Source: an uncultured Methanobrevibacter sp.
GTDB taxonomy: Archaea > Methanobacteriota > Methanobacteria > Methanobacteriales > Methanobacteriaceae
Assembly (NCBI RefSeq): GCF_947166415.1
Contig: NZ_CAMVEE010000020.1
Span: forward strand, 1 to 38,639
Reading direction: 5' to 3'
Length of the DNA: 38,639 nt
Positions 7,835 to 18,358 of the stretch are shown here, piece after piece (the stretch's first letter is position 1; every line of letters begins with the position of its first letter). The notes under the pieces were generated by a model. It was not told where the DNA came from and did not search any database. It saw nothing but the letters and a program-made list of their open reading frames with translations. Made by a program: the position numbers and the translations under genes.

Positions 7835-10800
7835 ATGAATAAATATGTATTATTCAGTTTGATTTTACTAACCTTTCTGTCTTTGACTGCTGTATGTGCA
7901 AGTGATGAGAATACAACGGTTAGTGAAAATTTAAATTTGGCTATTGAAGATTCATCTCCAATACTTGAAGAAGTGGAATCAGATAATCTTGAATCTATTT
8001 ATGAATCTTCAGATGTATTGGCCTCATCGGATAATGAGATCGTTTCTGAGTGGGATAATGCCAGTGAAGATATCAATGTTGAAGTAACTAATGTGTTTAA
8101 CGGATATGAGAACACCATTAAAGTAAGTGTACCTAATGCAACTGGAAATGTAAATATTGTTGTAGGGGACAAAACCTATTCGCCGGAATTTGTTGACGGC
8201 GTTGCAACACAGACAATTTCTGAATATGCAATAGGGTTAAACAATGTAAGCGTTAGTTATAACAATTTAACAAAAAACACTTATTTCAAGGCTTTGGACG
8301 GTGTTGTAACTTACAAGACATTTTACGATTATTTTGATGAAACCAACGGATATAAACTTCAGGAGTATATTCCAAATGGAGTAACCTTGGATTTTCAGGG
8401 TGAGATTACCTACATTAACTTAAATAAAACAACTGACTTTAATATTTTAAGCATAATCATTAACAAGCCAATCAATGTCATTTCCTCCACAAAGGATGCT
8501 TTCATTGATTTCAATGGCAAAGCGGGTTCCCTTTTAGGGGAATATCAGGGTTCCAAGTTTTCCATCGACAATGGCGGATCCTGGTCCAATGTAACCGGTC
8601 TCACCATACACAATACTCAGGTATGGTTCTACAACACTCATCATATCACTGTAGATAACATCAGCGTAATTGTTGAGGATGCTAGAATCGGTTCAGGCGT
8701 TGGCGCAACATCCCTTAGGGCAAACTCAACATGGTGCACCATCAAAAACAGCTATTTCTACACAAGAAACAACGGAGGGTCAAGTTCACTGGTTATGGCT
8801 TGGGCGGACTATTGCACTTTCGACAATAACACTGTTGAGGTCGAAGGAAATGTCGGAAATCTAATGTATCTGACAACATATAATGTTGATTTTCCAAACG
8901 ATGTCGTTCCAAACTGCCATAACAATTTAACAAACAACAGGTTAACCGGTCGTGGAGCAGACATATCCTGGATGCTGGTTCTTACAGGTTTTGATAACCT
9001 TATTGAAAATAACACCATCAATTCTCCTGGCAGAGGTATTGCTAATCAATGGGTTGATACATCATGGTATGGTGGAGATGCCGTTCCTGAAGGAAATAGA
9101 TATATTAATAATCATTTATATGGTGGAGGCACTATGAGTGTGTCTGCAAGGTCCATTGCATACAATAACTATGTAAGTGGGGCTGCAGGGATTTCAGAAA
9201 ATGCAATATTTTATAATAACACGGTTTTGGGAAATTTCAATGCTAATATAAACAATACAATATACGATAATTATTTTGGAGGCGCGTTTAAGGTTGATTC
9301 GAAATCTATTGGATATCTAAATATTTATAATAATACAATCTCCGACTTAGCCATGGAATATGAAAGAGATTGGGTAAATATTGAAGATAACATTATTAAT
9401 ACTATAGTTTGCTCTTCAAATAATGTAGTGCTAATTAATAATAATATAAATAGGATGTCTCTTATTTCAGATAATATTTCTGTAATCAACTGTAATATTT
9501 CAGAATTGGTTATAGGAAGTGATTCTTCAAACATCAAAGTGGAAAACAACACAATCAACGGTCTTGTAACTGTCCTGTCAAACAACAACATAATCACAGG
9601 AAACAACATCACTTCCACAAAGGATTATGCAATAGATTTGAGAAAAACAACAGGCAACATCATAACAAACAATTATCTGATGAGTTCTAAAGAGTTTGGA
9701 AACACTGCAGTGTCATACACTAATCCAAACACTATCCGAGACAATTATCCGATTGCCCCTACCGTATTTATCAGTGTAGAGCTTGTAAACAATTTCGAAA
9801 ACATTGTAACTGTCACAGTTCCAAACGCTACAGGAACCGTAACCATTCAGGTTTCAGACAAAAAATACGCATTAACTTTGGATAATGGATTTACATCACA
9901 GAGAATTTCCGGCCTTGATCCTGGAAACTACACTTTAACCGTAAAATATCAGGATGACAAAAGTCCAATCTATGCAAACAATGAAACCACAATTACAGTT
10001 CCGAAAATGGACGTCTACACATTCGAAATCACTGAAACAGAATTTATAGAAGGAAATGTGATTTTACCTATCACATTGCCGGATGATGCTGACGGAATCA
10101 TTACAGTAAACGGAATATATCAAAGTGAAGTCAATGGAAACTGTTGCAGCGTAGCTTTGGACTTGACTGAAGGCGAATACAATCTAACAGTCGCATACAC
10201 CGGTTCTGAAAGGTATGCCGATAAATCTATTCCAGTCCACATCAGCGTTGCTCACAATCCTAAAGCGGTATTGACTGTTTCAGACATTTCCAGCTATTAC
10301 CTGACTGGTACAATCAAGGCGACTTTGACAGATTACAATTCCGACCCGATAGCAAACGAAACAATCGTTTTCACATTGAATTCCAAAACTTATAAAATCA
10401 AGACAAATGAAAACGGCGTCGCATCATTCAATTATAATCTGGCGGTAGGCTCTTATAAATTAACCGCAAAATTCTCAGGAAACGAGAACTACACAGAAAA
10501 CCAAACCCAAAGTACCGTCAAGGTCCTTTCAAGATTCACTTCAAACAAGAATCTGGTGATGGACTATTATGATGGATCCAAATACAAGGTTCGCGTAATT
10601 GGTGATAACGGCAAGCCGGTAGGCGCAAATCAGGTGGTGACCTTTAAAATCAATGGTGTAACAACCAAGGTCAAAACAGACAAGAACGGCTGGGCATCCC
10701 TGATTATAAAGAACCTTCCGAAAAAGTACACTGTGACAGCCACCTACAAAGGCCAGACTGTCAAAAACACAGTGACCGTAAAGCAGACCTTAAGGACAGG

Positions 10801-11059
10801 TATTGTTGGTGTCAAAAAGACAGCAAAGTACTTCAACCTGAAGGCTACTTTGAAAACAAGCAAAAACAAGCCGATTAAAAACAAAGTCATAACATTCAGG
10901 TTCCTCGGAAAGAACTACAGTGCAAAAACCAATGCTCAGGGCATTGCCACAGTAAAAATTAACAAGAATGTTATAGACAAGCTCAAAAAAGGCAAGAAAT
11001 ATGCTTTCACCGTAAAGTATGTTTCAAACATAGTAAAAAATAACGTAGTTGTAAAATAG
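7835..11059 (+). CDS. Adhesin-like surface protein A3
   Basis: The protein has 1074 residues. ATG 7835 follows GGAGGT at about 7823-7828. Residues 1-23 are a signal peptide ending AVCAS. An Ig-like domain at about 80-165 is closely related to that of A1 (VTNVFNGYENT, FVDGVATQTIS, FKALDGVVT). A long beta-helix spans about 165-640 and carries INKPINVISSTKDA. Three Ig-like domains follow (about 645-905), then a basic tandem tail of about 170 residues, with KTDKNGWASL and KTNAQGIATV repeats ending near KKYAFTVKYV. There is no membrane anchor. The N-terminal half is closer to A1 than to A2. A strong hairpin terminator overlaps its stop. A frameshifted copy of its last codons lies at about 18617-18660. 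Confidence 0.9.
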   Translation: MNKYVLFSLILLTFLSLTAVCASDENTTVSENLNLAIEDSSPILEEVESDNLESIYESSDVLASSDNEIVSEWDNASEDINVEVTNVFNGYENTIKVSVPNATGNVNIVVGDKTYSPEFVDGVATQTISEYAIGLNNVSVSYNNLTKNTYFKALDGVVTYKTFYDYFDETNGYKLQEYIPNGVTLDFQGEITYINLNKTTDFNILSIIINKPINVISSTKDAFIDFNGKAGSLLGEYQGSKFSIDNGGSWSNVTGLTIHNTQVWFYNTHHITVDNISVIVEDARIGSGVGATSLRANSTWCTIKNSYFYTRNNGGSSSLVMAWADYCTFDNNTVEVEGNVGNLMYLTTYNVDFPNDVVPNCHNNLTNNRLTGRGADISWMLVLTGFDNLIENNTINSPGRGIANQWVDTSWYGGDAVPEGNRYINNHLYGGGTMSVSARSIAYNNYVSGAAGISENAIFYNNTVLGNFNANINNTIYDNYFGGAFKVDSKSIGYLNIYNNTISDLAMEYERDWVNIEDNIINTIVCSSNNVVLINNNINRMSLISDNISVINCNISELVIGSDSSNIKVENNTINGLVTVLSNNNIITGNNITSTKDYAIDLRKTTGNIITNNYLMSSKEFGNTAVSYTNPNTIRDNYPIAPTVFISVELVNNFENIVTVTVPNATGTVTIQVSDKKYALTLDNGFTSQRISGLDPGNYTLTVKYQDDKSPIYANNETTITVPKMDVYTFEITETEFIEGNVILPITLPDDADGIITVNGIYQSEVNGNCCSVALDLTEGEYNLTVAYTGSERYADKSIPVHISVAHNPKAVLTVSDISSYYLTGTIKATLTDYNSDPIANETIVFTLNSKTYKIKTNENGVASFNYNLAVGSYKLTAKFSGNENYTENQTQSTVKVLSRFTSNKNLVMDYYDGSKYKVRVIGDNGKPVGANQVVTFKINGVTTKVKTDKNGWASLIIKNLPKKYTVTATYKGQTVKNTVTVKQTLRTGIVGVKKTAKYFNLKATLKTSKNKPIKNKVITFRFLGKNYSAKTNAQGIATVKINKNVIDKLKKGKKYAFTVKYVSNIVKNNVVVK

Positions 11060-11080
11060 GGATCATAACTCCCTATTTTT
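11057..11080 (+). terminator. Intrinsic terminator overlapping the A3 stop
   Basis: TAGGGA at 11057-11062 pairs with TCCCTA and is followed by five T. The stop codon is part of the stem. This is the clearest terminator in the island and separates A1-A3 from A4. Confidence 0.75.
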
Positions 11081-11158
11081 AAATTTTCATGTTTATTCAA
11101 TTACTCGATTTGAATTGAGGCGTTTAACTTTAGAAAAAACTTCAAAGGAGGTGAAAAT

Positions 11159-13309
11159 GTGGATTATAAATTAATATTTACATTGGTATTCATATCATGC
11201 CTGCTTGGCATGTCCTGTGTTTTTGCAGGAGATAATGTGACCTGCACAGATAATCAAACACGAGTAGAAGACACCCTTCAGGCAATAGATGAATCTGCAT
11301 TGGCCCCCGACGTTCCGGATTTGGTAAGTAACGACACGTTCTATGTCAATTCAAAAAACATTGAAAGCTACTTCCCAGAGGGTACCTTGGATAGCAAATA
11401 TGAAAACAAGACCCTGATATTCATGGGAGATTTTGAAGATGTAGGGGTGCTTGCCATAAAATCCGACTATGTTACTATAAAAGGTGACGGATCAACCATG
11501 AAAAACACCGTGTTCGATATTTCTGCAAATAATGTTGCTCTAAATAACATAAAATTAGATTTAAACAGAAACTTCCCGGAAATTGAGGGCGCGGCGGTCT
11601 ATCTGAACGGAAACAACATTTCCCTAGTTGATTTGAACATCAATTATGTAGTGCCATACAATGTTGATGCGTATGTCCTTTTTGGATATGGATTATTTAA
11701 ATCACCTTATAATAATCTTAAAATTATAAATTCCACTTTCTACTTTGAAGCTCAAAACGTTGAAGTTAAAAAGTATAATTGTGCTGTCAAATTGACCAAT
11801 TTTCACAATAGCTTGATGGAAAACACTACAATTATAGCTTCATTTCCCCTAAACGAAATATCCTTCAATTACCACGGTGCGGACCTGGACTCAGATTACA
11901 TATATAATGTGGGCATTGAGGGATGCGACAATTTCGTTTTCAAGTCCAATGAGATTATTTCAGATGTCAGCATGAGGCCTTCCCTTGAGTATCCGACATT
12001 AGATGCTGTAGTTCTAAGTGGGTCAAACAATTGTCTTTTTTACAACAATTCAATTTATGTGACTGATTTTGTTACAAATCCTGGAGTTGAAAATTACCTT
12101 TACGGAATAAACGTTCACAGAATGACCAATTTGACAATTGATTCAAACAGAATCTCAATGATTACAACAGGCGGCAAATTGGCTTTGGGAACCGCATATC
12201 CGATACAGGTAAATGGACCAATCATGGGTGTGAATATCACAAACAACGATTTGTATTCATTCTCAAACGGACCAAATATAGGCATTTACTCTGTTAATTA
12301 CTTCGGCGAAACTTCAATTTCAATAACCAACAACAGGATAAACGTCACAGGACTTGCTGGAACTGATGAGTGGGCGCTGGTGTCAGGTATCGAATCCCAG
12401 GATTCAAATGCTGAAATACTTAACAATCAAATTGAGGTTCACAGCGTGGGTGATGTCGGCATCTACGATAACCTTTTTGCAATAAGCTATCGTCAAGGTA
12501 CTGACGGGTCCCACACATTCAATATTCAAAATAACACCGCATTCACTGACGGTTACATGGCTGTTTTTCTATTGGGCTCTTATAATTCCACTATATTAAA
12601 TAATACATTGATATCTTTCAATGCTAATGCAGAAACCGGTTCCAATAGTTACGGTGCCGGTAGGACTTTCTCTCATATAGGTGATACCACCGAGGGAAAC
12701 ACTGTTATTAACATTAAAGATTATCTGGCTACATTGAATAGAATCGACGGAGGAAGTCAGGCAACCCCGATATCCGGCGAATCTTCTACTGATATTGGTG
12801 GAACCGGACTGAACCCTCAAGCATCTAATCAGTATGATTCAAATCCATTGATTCCAGGATATTTCGACACTCATGGAATAAGCGATTATTCAAATGACGA
12901 TGACAATACTGGAATTAAGGATATAATAGAATCTCATAGCAATGTCAATGGGGCTAGAACATCTGATAGTTCAAAAAACAGCAAATCAAATGATTATGTT
13001 GTTATGGAAAATATTGATTCGAATGAAGCTATTGATTCAAATTCAACTTTAGAAAAAAGCAATTCAAATTCTTATGTCTCATCAAACAACACTGAAGCAT
13101 TTGCCACTCCAGATATCATTGGAGATGCTTCACCGATTGGTGGTGTATCTTCATCAGCACAGGCAACTGCTCAAAGTGTTAGCAAAAGGGCATATGAAAT
13201 TGAAGCGATGAAAAACAAAGAGGAATTTATTCCTTCTACAATGATTGTTGTTTTGACAATGGTCTTATTATTGGTAGGTTATAGACGTCGAGATTCAAAC
13301 TTTGAATAA
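11159..13309 (+). CDS. Membrane-anchored adhesin-like protein A4
   Basis: The protein has 716 residues. The start is GTG 11159, set by GGAGGTG at 11147-11153; the overlapping ATG at 11157 is in another frame. Residues 1-23 are a signal peptide. A beta-helix rich in N-N-x-I turns spans about 60-510. Then come the motif LATLNRIDGGSQ, YDSNPLIPGYFDT at about 560-575, and a long Ser/Asn/Asp-rich linker. The C-terminal end is SKRAYEIEAMKNK, a hydrophobic helix (about 692-708, TMIVVLTMVLLLVG) and a charged tail, YRRRDSNFE. This is a stop-transfer anchor, unlike A1-A3 and A5. It lacks the basic Ig-like tail. A decayed paralogue lies at about 24140-24851. Confidence 0.9.
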   Translation: MDYKLIFTLVFISCLLGMSCVFAGDNVTCTDNQTRVEDTLQAIDESALAPDVPDLVSNDTFYVNSKNIESYFPEGTLDSKYENKTLIFMGDFEDVGVLAIKSDYVTIKGDGSTMKNTVFDISANNVALNNIKLDLNRNFPEIEGAAVYLNGNNISLVDLNINYVVPYNVDAYVLFGYGLFKSPYNNLKIINSTFYFEAQNVEVKKYNCAVKLTNFHNSLMENTTIIASFPLNEISFNYHGADLDSDYIYNVGIEGCDNFVFKSNEIISDVSMRPSLEYPTLDAVVLSGSNNCLFYNNSIYVTDFVTNPGVENYLYGINVHRMTNLTIDSNRISMITTGGKLALGTAYPIQVNGPIMGVNITNNDLYSFSNGPNIGIYSVNYFGETSISITNNRINVTGLAGTDEWALVSGIESQDSNAEILNNQIEVHSVGDVGIYDNLFAISYRQGTDGSHTFNIQNNTAFTDGYMAVFLLGSYNSTILNNTLISFNANAETGSNSYGAGRTFSHIGDTTEGNTVINIKDYLATLNRIDGGSQATPISGESSTDIGGTGLNPQASNQYDSNPLIPGYFDTHGISDYSNDDDNTGIKDIIESHSNVNGARTSDSSKNSKSNDYVVMENIDSNEAIDSNSTLEKSNSNSYVSSNNTEAFATPDIIGDASPIGGVSSSAQATAQSVSKRAYEIEAMKNKEEFIPSTMIVVLTMVLLLVGYRRRDSNFE

Positions 13310-13326
13310 AACTCAGATTTAAAGTT

Positions 13327-13350
13327 AATTAGATTCTCATCTAATTTTCT
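13327..13350 (+). terminator. Weak hairpin with T-run after A4
   Basis: AATTAGA at 13327-13333 pairs with TCTAATT at 13340-13346 around a 6-nt loop, with four T at the base of the stem. The gap to A5 is short and no obvious TATA box is seen, so partial read-through is possible. Confidence 0.45.
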
Positions 13351-13381
13351 TTAATCTGTTTTAAACTTGGAGGCTATCAAA

Positions 13382-16300
13382 TTGGATACAAATAGAATAT
13401 TTGTGTTTGCATTTATCATAATAATGTTGGTATCAGTTCAATCAGCTAGCGCAAGCCAAAATTCCACAGATGGTCTGTCTGACATCCAGTTAAATGAAGG
13501 TGAATCATGTTCATCGGTTATTGAAGCGATAGAAATGGCACAAGCCAACGATACTATCTATCTGGATGATGGGAATTATAATGAGCATGATATTGAAATA
13601 AACAAGTCATTGACGATAATAGGTAAGAACAGCACCATTTTCGATGGTCTGTATGCAAACTCATTGTTTACAATCGACAATGCCTCACAGGTAACATTCA
13701 AAAACATCAATTTCATTAATTATTGCAAGGAAGGCAACGGTGCGGTGTTCGACATCAAAGGGTCAAGCAGCGTAATATTGATTAATTGTAAATTCATAAA
13801 CAACACTGCAGCCATAAGCAATTTCGGCAATCTTTACATTTATGATTCTTATTTTGATAACAACTCTTTAGATAAGCAATACTCCGCAGGAGGGGCTATC
13901 TCAAACGAAGGAAAATTATACATTGAAAATACAACATTTAAAAATTCCCACGGAACATACTACACCTTTGGAGCGACAATATACAACAATGGTGATTTGA
14001 CATTCAACAGGTCAACAATAACCAATGCATACGCTCAGGAGGAGTCCAAGGGGTCAGCGTTATACAACAATAAAATAGCATTCCTGATTGATTCGGTATT
14101 TGAAGCCAACACAATAGAAAGGTATAACTTCAACTACATGATGGGTACGGTTTTCAATCAGGGAAACATGACATCAATAGGTTCCATATTCAGAAACAAT
14201 ACAGGAAAGTATGTGAAACCGAATACCTGGTATGAGGGAACCCCTACAATCTACAATACAGGAAACCTGAACCTGTCGGGCAATGCATTCATTTCAAATG
14301 TCTACTTCAAGGGCCTGGCCCTGGACGTGTTCAACAAGGGATCCAAAAGCATTTGCCTTGACGGCAACTGGTGGCAGACAAACGAAAATCCAATAGATGC
14401 AGGCAGAATCAACGAAGGAAACACAATCTCCACATGGATTGTACTTGAAATAACACCAGAATATTCTGCACTTGCAATCAACGAATCGGCCGAAATAAGC
14501 GCATCATTGAGGCTCAACAACGGTGAAAGCATAGCCAATAACCTGCTTTCAAAATTCAATATAACCTTCGAATCAATGTTTGATGCAAAGGGAAGCTATG
14601 AAAACAACGTTTTCACATTCAATCACACTCAGGAGAAAGGCACATACAATGTTACAGTAAGCTTTACAGATTACAGCCTGACAGCAGTTGTCGATGTAGG
14701 CAAGATTCCAGTACATATATATCTGGAGGCAAATGGCAGTATAACCTATCCTGAAAATCTGTTCATAAGCTTCAGCACAAATCTTGCCAACGAAACAGTA
14801 ACAATAACTTTAAACAACGAAAGATTCACAACTAAATTGGTCAACGGAAGAGGAAACGTAACATTCATCAATCCTGTTCCGGACACTTATGTATTGTCCC
14901 TGACCTATGACGGGGATGAGAACCACTTCAAGGCATTCAACTCCACAACCGTCACAGTCAACAAGATGGAAGTGAATCTGGGCATTGAAAACATCAGAGA
15001 CATCAAAAGCGATGAGACTTTGGTTGCATATATCACCTTAAGTCCTAACGTAAGCCCTGTAACCGCACAGCTCTATATCAACGGCGCCTTTACAAAAACA
15101 ATCTATCTGTACAATTCATCAACCGAATTGACATTCACAAACATGAGGGAAGGCAGATACAACATTACAGTTTTCATTTCACAGACAGAAAACTATTTTT
15201 CAGCAAATATTTCAAAGTCATTCAATGTGGGAAGATATGACCCGCAGTTAGGCATAAATGTAAGTGATATTCATTTGGGCGAAAACCTGACAGTATTCAT
15301 TTCATCAAATAACTTCACAGGATATGTAAATCTTTTAATAAACAATCAAAGTAATATGATTTTGGTCAATAACGACACCAATATTACAGTTCCTAATTTG
15401 GAAGGCGGAATATATAACATTTCAATTATATATGCTGGGGATGACATATACATGCCTTCAAGTTCATCCGCCACATTCAAGGTAATCAGAAACAATCCTG
15501 ATTTGAATGTGGACATCACACAAATGAACAAAACAGGGATAATTGAAGTAACAGCAAATGCAAGTGCAACAGGACGCATAGGTGTTTACGTAAACTTCGA
15601 TGTATACTATCAAAATCTAACTGATGGCAGAGCAGCATTCAATGTGGAATTTGACAGCGGAACAAACTATGTATTCGTTTTTTACGATGGTGACAGACTA
15701 TTTGAAAACGAAACCTATAACACTACAGTGATTTTCGATGAGGAATTTATCCTTCTTGGAGACGATGTGGAGGTGTTCGAATACAACGATTTCACATATT
15801 CCGTGAGGCTCATAGAAAAGAACAGAATCACAATGCCAAACCGCAACGTTACAATAATGTTCAACGGTCAGGAATACAATATTATAACAGACAAGGATGG
15901 GATTGCAAGCATAACCTTGAATCTGGCCCGTGGAAGCTATTCAATAGCTGCAAGATACAAAAACGAAACAGTAACAAACAATATCCTTGTAAAAGAGGTA
16001 GATTTCGATATACTCACTGAAACCATTGTTTATGGTGAGACAGAAACGGTTAATGTAATTTTTAATCAAAACATCACAGGCAGCCTTAACTTCAATATTG
16101 ATAATGTTCTAAATCGGAGCGTAACAATAAATTCCTCAAAAGCAGTTTTAAGCATATCAGATTTAAATGCTGACACATACAATCTAAAGGTGACCTTTAC
16201 AAATGCTTTCATCTCAAAATCAATCAATGCAACATTTGAGGTCAAAAAGGCAGACCCTATGATAACCGTCATGGCAAATAACATCAGACCGGGTGAGGAT

Positions 16301-18358
16301 GAAATCATTGAAGTGACTGTTTCAGATGGCATAACCGGAAACATAATCTTCAAAATAGGTAACAGTACACATGTAAGACAAATCATCGATTCAAAGGCAG
16401 TTTTAAACCTGACAAACCTTGAAAAGGGGATTTATAATCTTTCAGTAAGCTATGGTGGAAACCAAAATTACAATCCAGCAACTCACAAAAGTTCATTTTC
16501 AGTCAGGGATTTGGAAACACCAATTGAATTCAGCATAAACTCTCCTCATTATGGAGAAAACATAGTCGTAAGCGTTAAGTTGAACTCAACAGCTTCGGGA
16601 AAAATCACATTTGAAGTGGCAGGCATTTCCAAAACGGTGGATGTGATAAACGGGGAGGCAAAATGCATATTCACAAACATTGGTGCTGGAACATACAAAA
16701 TCAATGCAAAATATGAGGGGGACATGACCTTCGCAGATTCTTCCAACTACACATTCGTCAGGGTCATGAAAGCCACATCCGAAATCAGCATAGTAACAGG
16801 TGAAATCACATTGGGTGAAAACATATTGATTTATGCAGTGCTGTCCCCTAATGCAACAGGGGAGGTTTACTTCTCGATGACCAACTATTACTCACCGAGG
16901 GCAAAGGAAATCACAGACGGCACAGCTATCTGGTACATATCACCATTGGAAGCCGGAAGATATGATGTGGTGGCCAACTACATGGGAGATTCAAATTACA
17001 ACCCGTCCAATACAACATTCACCCTTAAGGTGTCACAGGTCAAATCATTCCTTTCAGTTTCAATCAATGATGTGACAAGCAGGGACAATGTAAAGGCAAG
17101 CATCAGTCTTCATGATCTGGATGACAATCCGATTACCGGATATGTCAAATTGATAATCAGGGGAAAGACCTGCTCGGTTTATGTAAATAATGGTAAAGGG
17201 TCATTTGTCATTGGAAAGATGCCTGCAGGCAACTACACATATTCTGCAGTATTTGAAGGTGATGAGGATTACTCAACATCATCAGCAGGAGGCCAGTTTG
17301 AAGTGGCCGAAGATTTGTTGAGGGTTGATTTGACATCAAACAACATTACTGCATACTATAAAGGTCCACAGATTCTGACAATTACATTGACTTCAAACGG
17401 CAAACCAATTTCAGGAGAAAGCATAACTGTTAAAGTGAACGGAGTCTCATATAACCTTGTAACTGACTATAACGGAAAGGCCAATCTGAGTCTGGACTTG
17501 AAGCCTGAAACATATACAGCTTCAGTCACATTCAATCAGACCCTATCATATAGCGCAGCTACAGCAAATGCTAAAATCAGGATATTGTCCTCAATCAATG
17601 CAACGGATGTTGTCAAGTTGTACGGCACTGGAACCCAATACTTTGCAATGTTTTATACAAAAGAGGGTAAGGCATTAGCCAATACGGTAGTCAAATTCAC
17701 CCTTGCAGGCAAGACATATAAGGTAAAGACATTGCCGAACGGCGTTGTCAGGCTCAACATCAACATAAACTGCGGAACATATAAGATAACCGCTATCAAT
17801 CCTCAGACAGGTGAGAAGAAGGTTAATACAATCAGGATATTTAAGAAAATCATGTCAAATAAGGATGTAACCCAATTGTATGGTGCCGGTAAAGTATACA
17901 AGGTCAGAATCTACAATGCAACCACTGCAAAGGCAGTAAGTGCGGGTAAAATTGTCAAATTCAGAATAAACGGCAAAACATATAATGTAAAGACAGACAA
18001 GAACGGTTGGGCAACTTTCAAATTCAACTTGGCTCCTAAAACATATACTGTGAGGGCATCATTTGACGGGTATTCCGTTTCAAACAAGATTATCGTAAAA
18101 CCTTTGATTTCAGCAAGAAACATCCTTGGAAAGAACATCAAAAAACTTGACTTTAAGGTAAAAGCCATAGATTCCAAAGGCAAGGTCGCGAAAAACAAGG
18201 TCATAACGGTCAAGTTCAGGGGCAACACCTACAAGGCCAAGACCAATGCGAAAGGAATAGCTATCGTTGGATTGAAGAACTTGAAGATTGGAAACTATAA
18301 GATAATTTCCATATATGGCAAGTCCAAAATCACAAATACAATTAAGATTACCAAATGA
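13382..18358 (+). CDS. Giant adhesin-like protein A5 (beta-helix plus about ten Ig-like repeats)
   Basis: The protein has 1658 residues. The start is TTG 13382, because GGAGG at 13369-13373 sits eight bases before it; an in-frame TTG at 13367 overlaps that site and has none of its own. Residues about 1-25 are a signal peptide (VFAFIIIMLVSVQSASA). A beta-helix spans about 30-350 and ends with the DGNWWQTNENP motif seen in such proteins. From about 365 to 1400 there is a series of Ig-like domains of 80-100 residues with the pattern 'GxYNxTVxYxGDxxYxxS'. The last 260 residues are basic tandem repeats of the KTDKNGWATFKFNL type, ending TIKITK. No membrane anchor is present. The repeats could form an extended stalk for the N-terminal beta-helix. 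GC content is visibly higher than in A1 and A2. Confidence 0.9.
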   Translation: MDTNRIFVFAFIIIMLVSVQSASASQNSTDGLSDIQLNEGESCSSVIEAIEMAQANDTIYLDDGNYNEHDIEINKSLTIIGKNSTIFDGLYANSLFTIDNASQVTFKNINFINYCKEGNGAVFDIKGSSSVILINCKFINNTAAISNFGNLYIYDSYFDNNSLDKQYSAGGAISNEGKLYIENTTFKNSHGTYYTFGATIYNNGDLTFNRSTITNAYAQEESKGSALYNNKIAFLIDSVFEANTIERYNFNYMMGTVFNQGNMTSIGSIFRNNTGKYVKPNTWYEGTPTIYNTGNLNLSGNAFISNVYFKGLALDVFNKGSKSICLDGNWWQTNENPIDAGRINEGNTISTWIVLEITPEYSALAINESAEISASLRLNNGESIANNLLSKFNITFESMFDAKGSYENNVFTFNHTQEKGTYNVTVSFTDYSLTAVVDVGKIPVHIYLEANGSITYPENLFISFSTNLANETVTITLNNERFTTKLVNGRGNVTFINPVPDTYVLSLTYDGDENHFKAFNSTTVTVNKMEVNLGIENIRDIKSDETLVAYITLSPNVSPVTAQLYINGAFTKTIYLYNSSTELTFTNMREGRYNITVFISQTENYFSANISKSFNVGRYDPQLGINVSDIHLGENLTVFISSNNFTGYVNLLINNQSNMILVNNDTNITVPNLEGGIYNISIIYAGDDIYMPSSSSATFKVIRNNPDLNVDITQMNKTGIIEVTANASATGRIGVYVNFDVYYQNLTDGRAAFNVEFDSGTNYVFVFYDGDRLFENETYNTTVIFDEEFILLGDDVEVFEYNDFTYSVRLIEKNRITMPNRNVTIMFNGQEYNIITDKDGIASITLNLARGSYSIAARYKNETVTNNILVKEVDFDILTETIVYGETETVNVIFNQNITGSLNFNIDNVLNRSVTINSSKAVLSISDLNADTYNLKVTFTNAFISKSINATFEVKKADPMITVMANNIRPGEDEIIEVTVSDGITGNIIFKIGNSTHVRQIIDSKAVLNLTNLEKGIYNLSVSYGGNQNYNPATHKSSFSVRDLETPIEFSINSPHYGENIVVSVKLNSTASGKITFEVAGISKTVDVINGEAKCIFTNIGAGTYKINAKYEGDMTFADSSNYTFVRVMKATSEISIVTGEITLGENILIYAVLSPNATGEVYFSMTNYYSPRAKEITDGTAIWYISPLEAGRYDVVANYMGDSNYNPSNTTFTLKVSQVKSFLSVSINDVTSRDNVKASISLHDLDDNPITGYVKLIIRGKTCSVYVNNGKGSFVIGKMPAGNYTYSAVFEGDEDYSTSSAGGQFEVAEDLLRVDLTSNNITAYYKGPQILTITLTSNGKPISGESITVKVNGVSYNLVTDYNGKANLSLDLKPETYTASVTFNQTLSYSAATANAKIRILSSINATDVVKLYGTGTQYFAMFYTKEGKALANTVVKFTLAGKTYKVKTLPNGVVRLNININCGTYKITAINPQTGEKKVNTIRIFKKIMSNKDVTQLYGAGKVYKVRIYNATTAKAVSAGKIVKFRINGKTYNVKTDKNGWATFKFNLAPKTYTVRASFDGYSVSNKIIVKPLISARNILGKNIKKLDFKVKAIDSKGKVAKNKVITVKFRGNTYKAKTNAKGIAIVGLKNLKIGNYKIISIYGKSKITNTIKITK

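Noticed and set aside
2660..18358. Numerous 60-105-codon frames antisense to the adhesin genes
   Set aside because: They follow from the low-complexity, Asn/Thr/Val-rich coding sequence and show no start signals or domain character.
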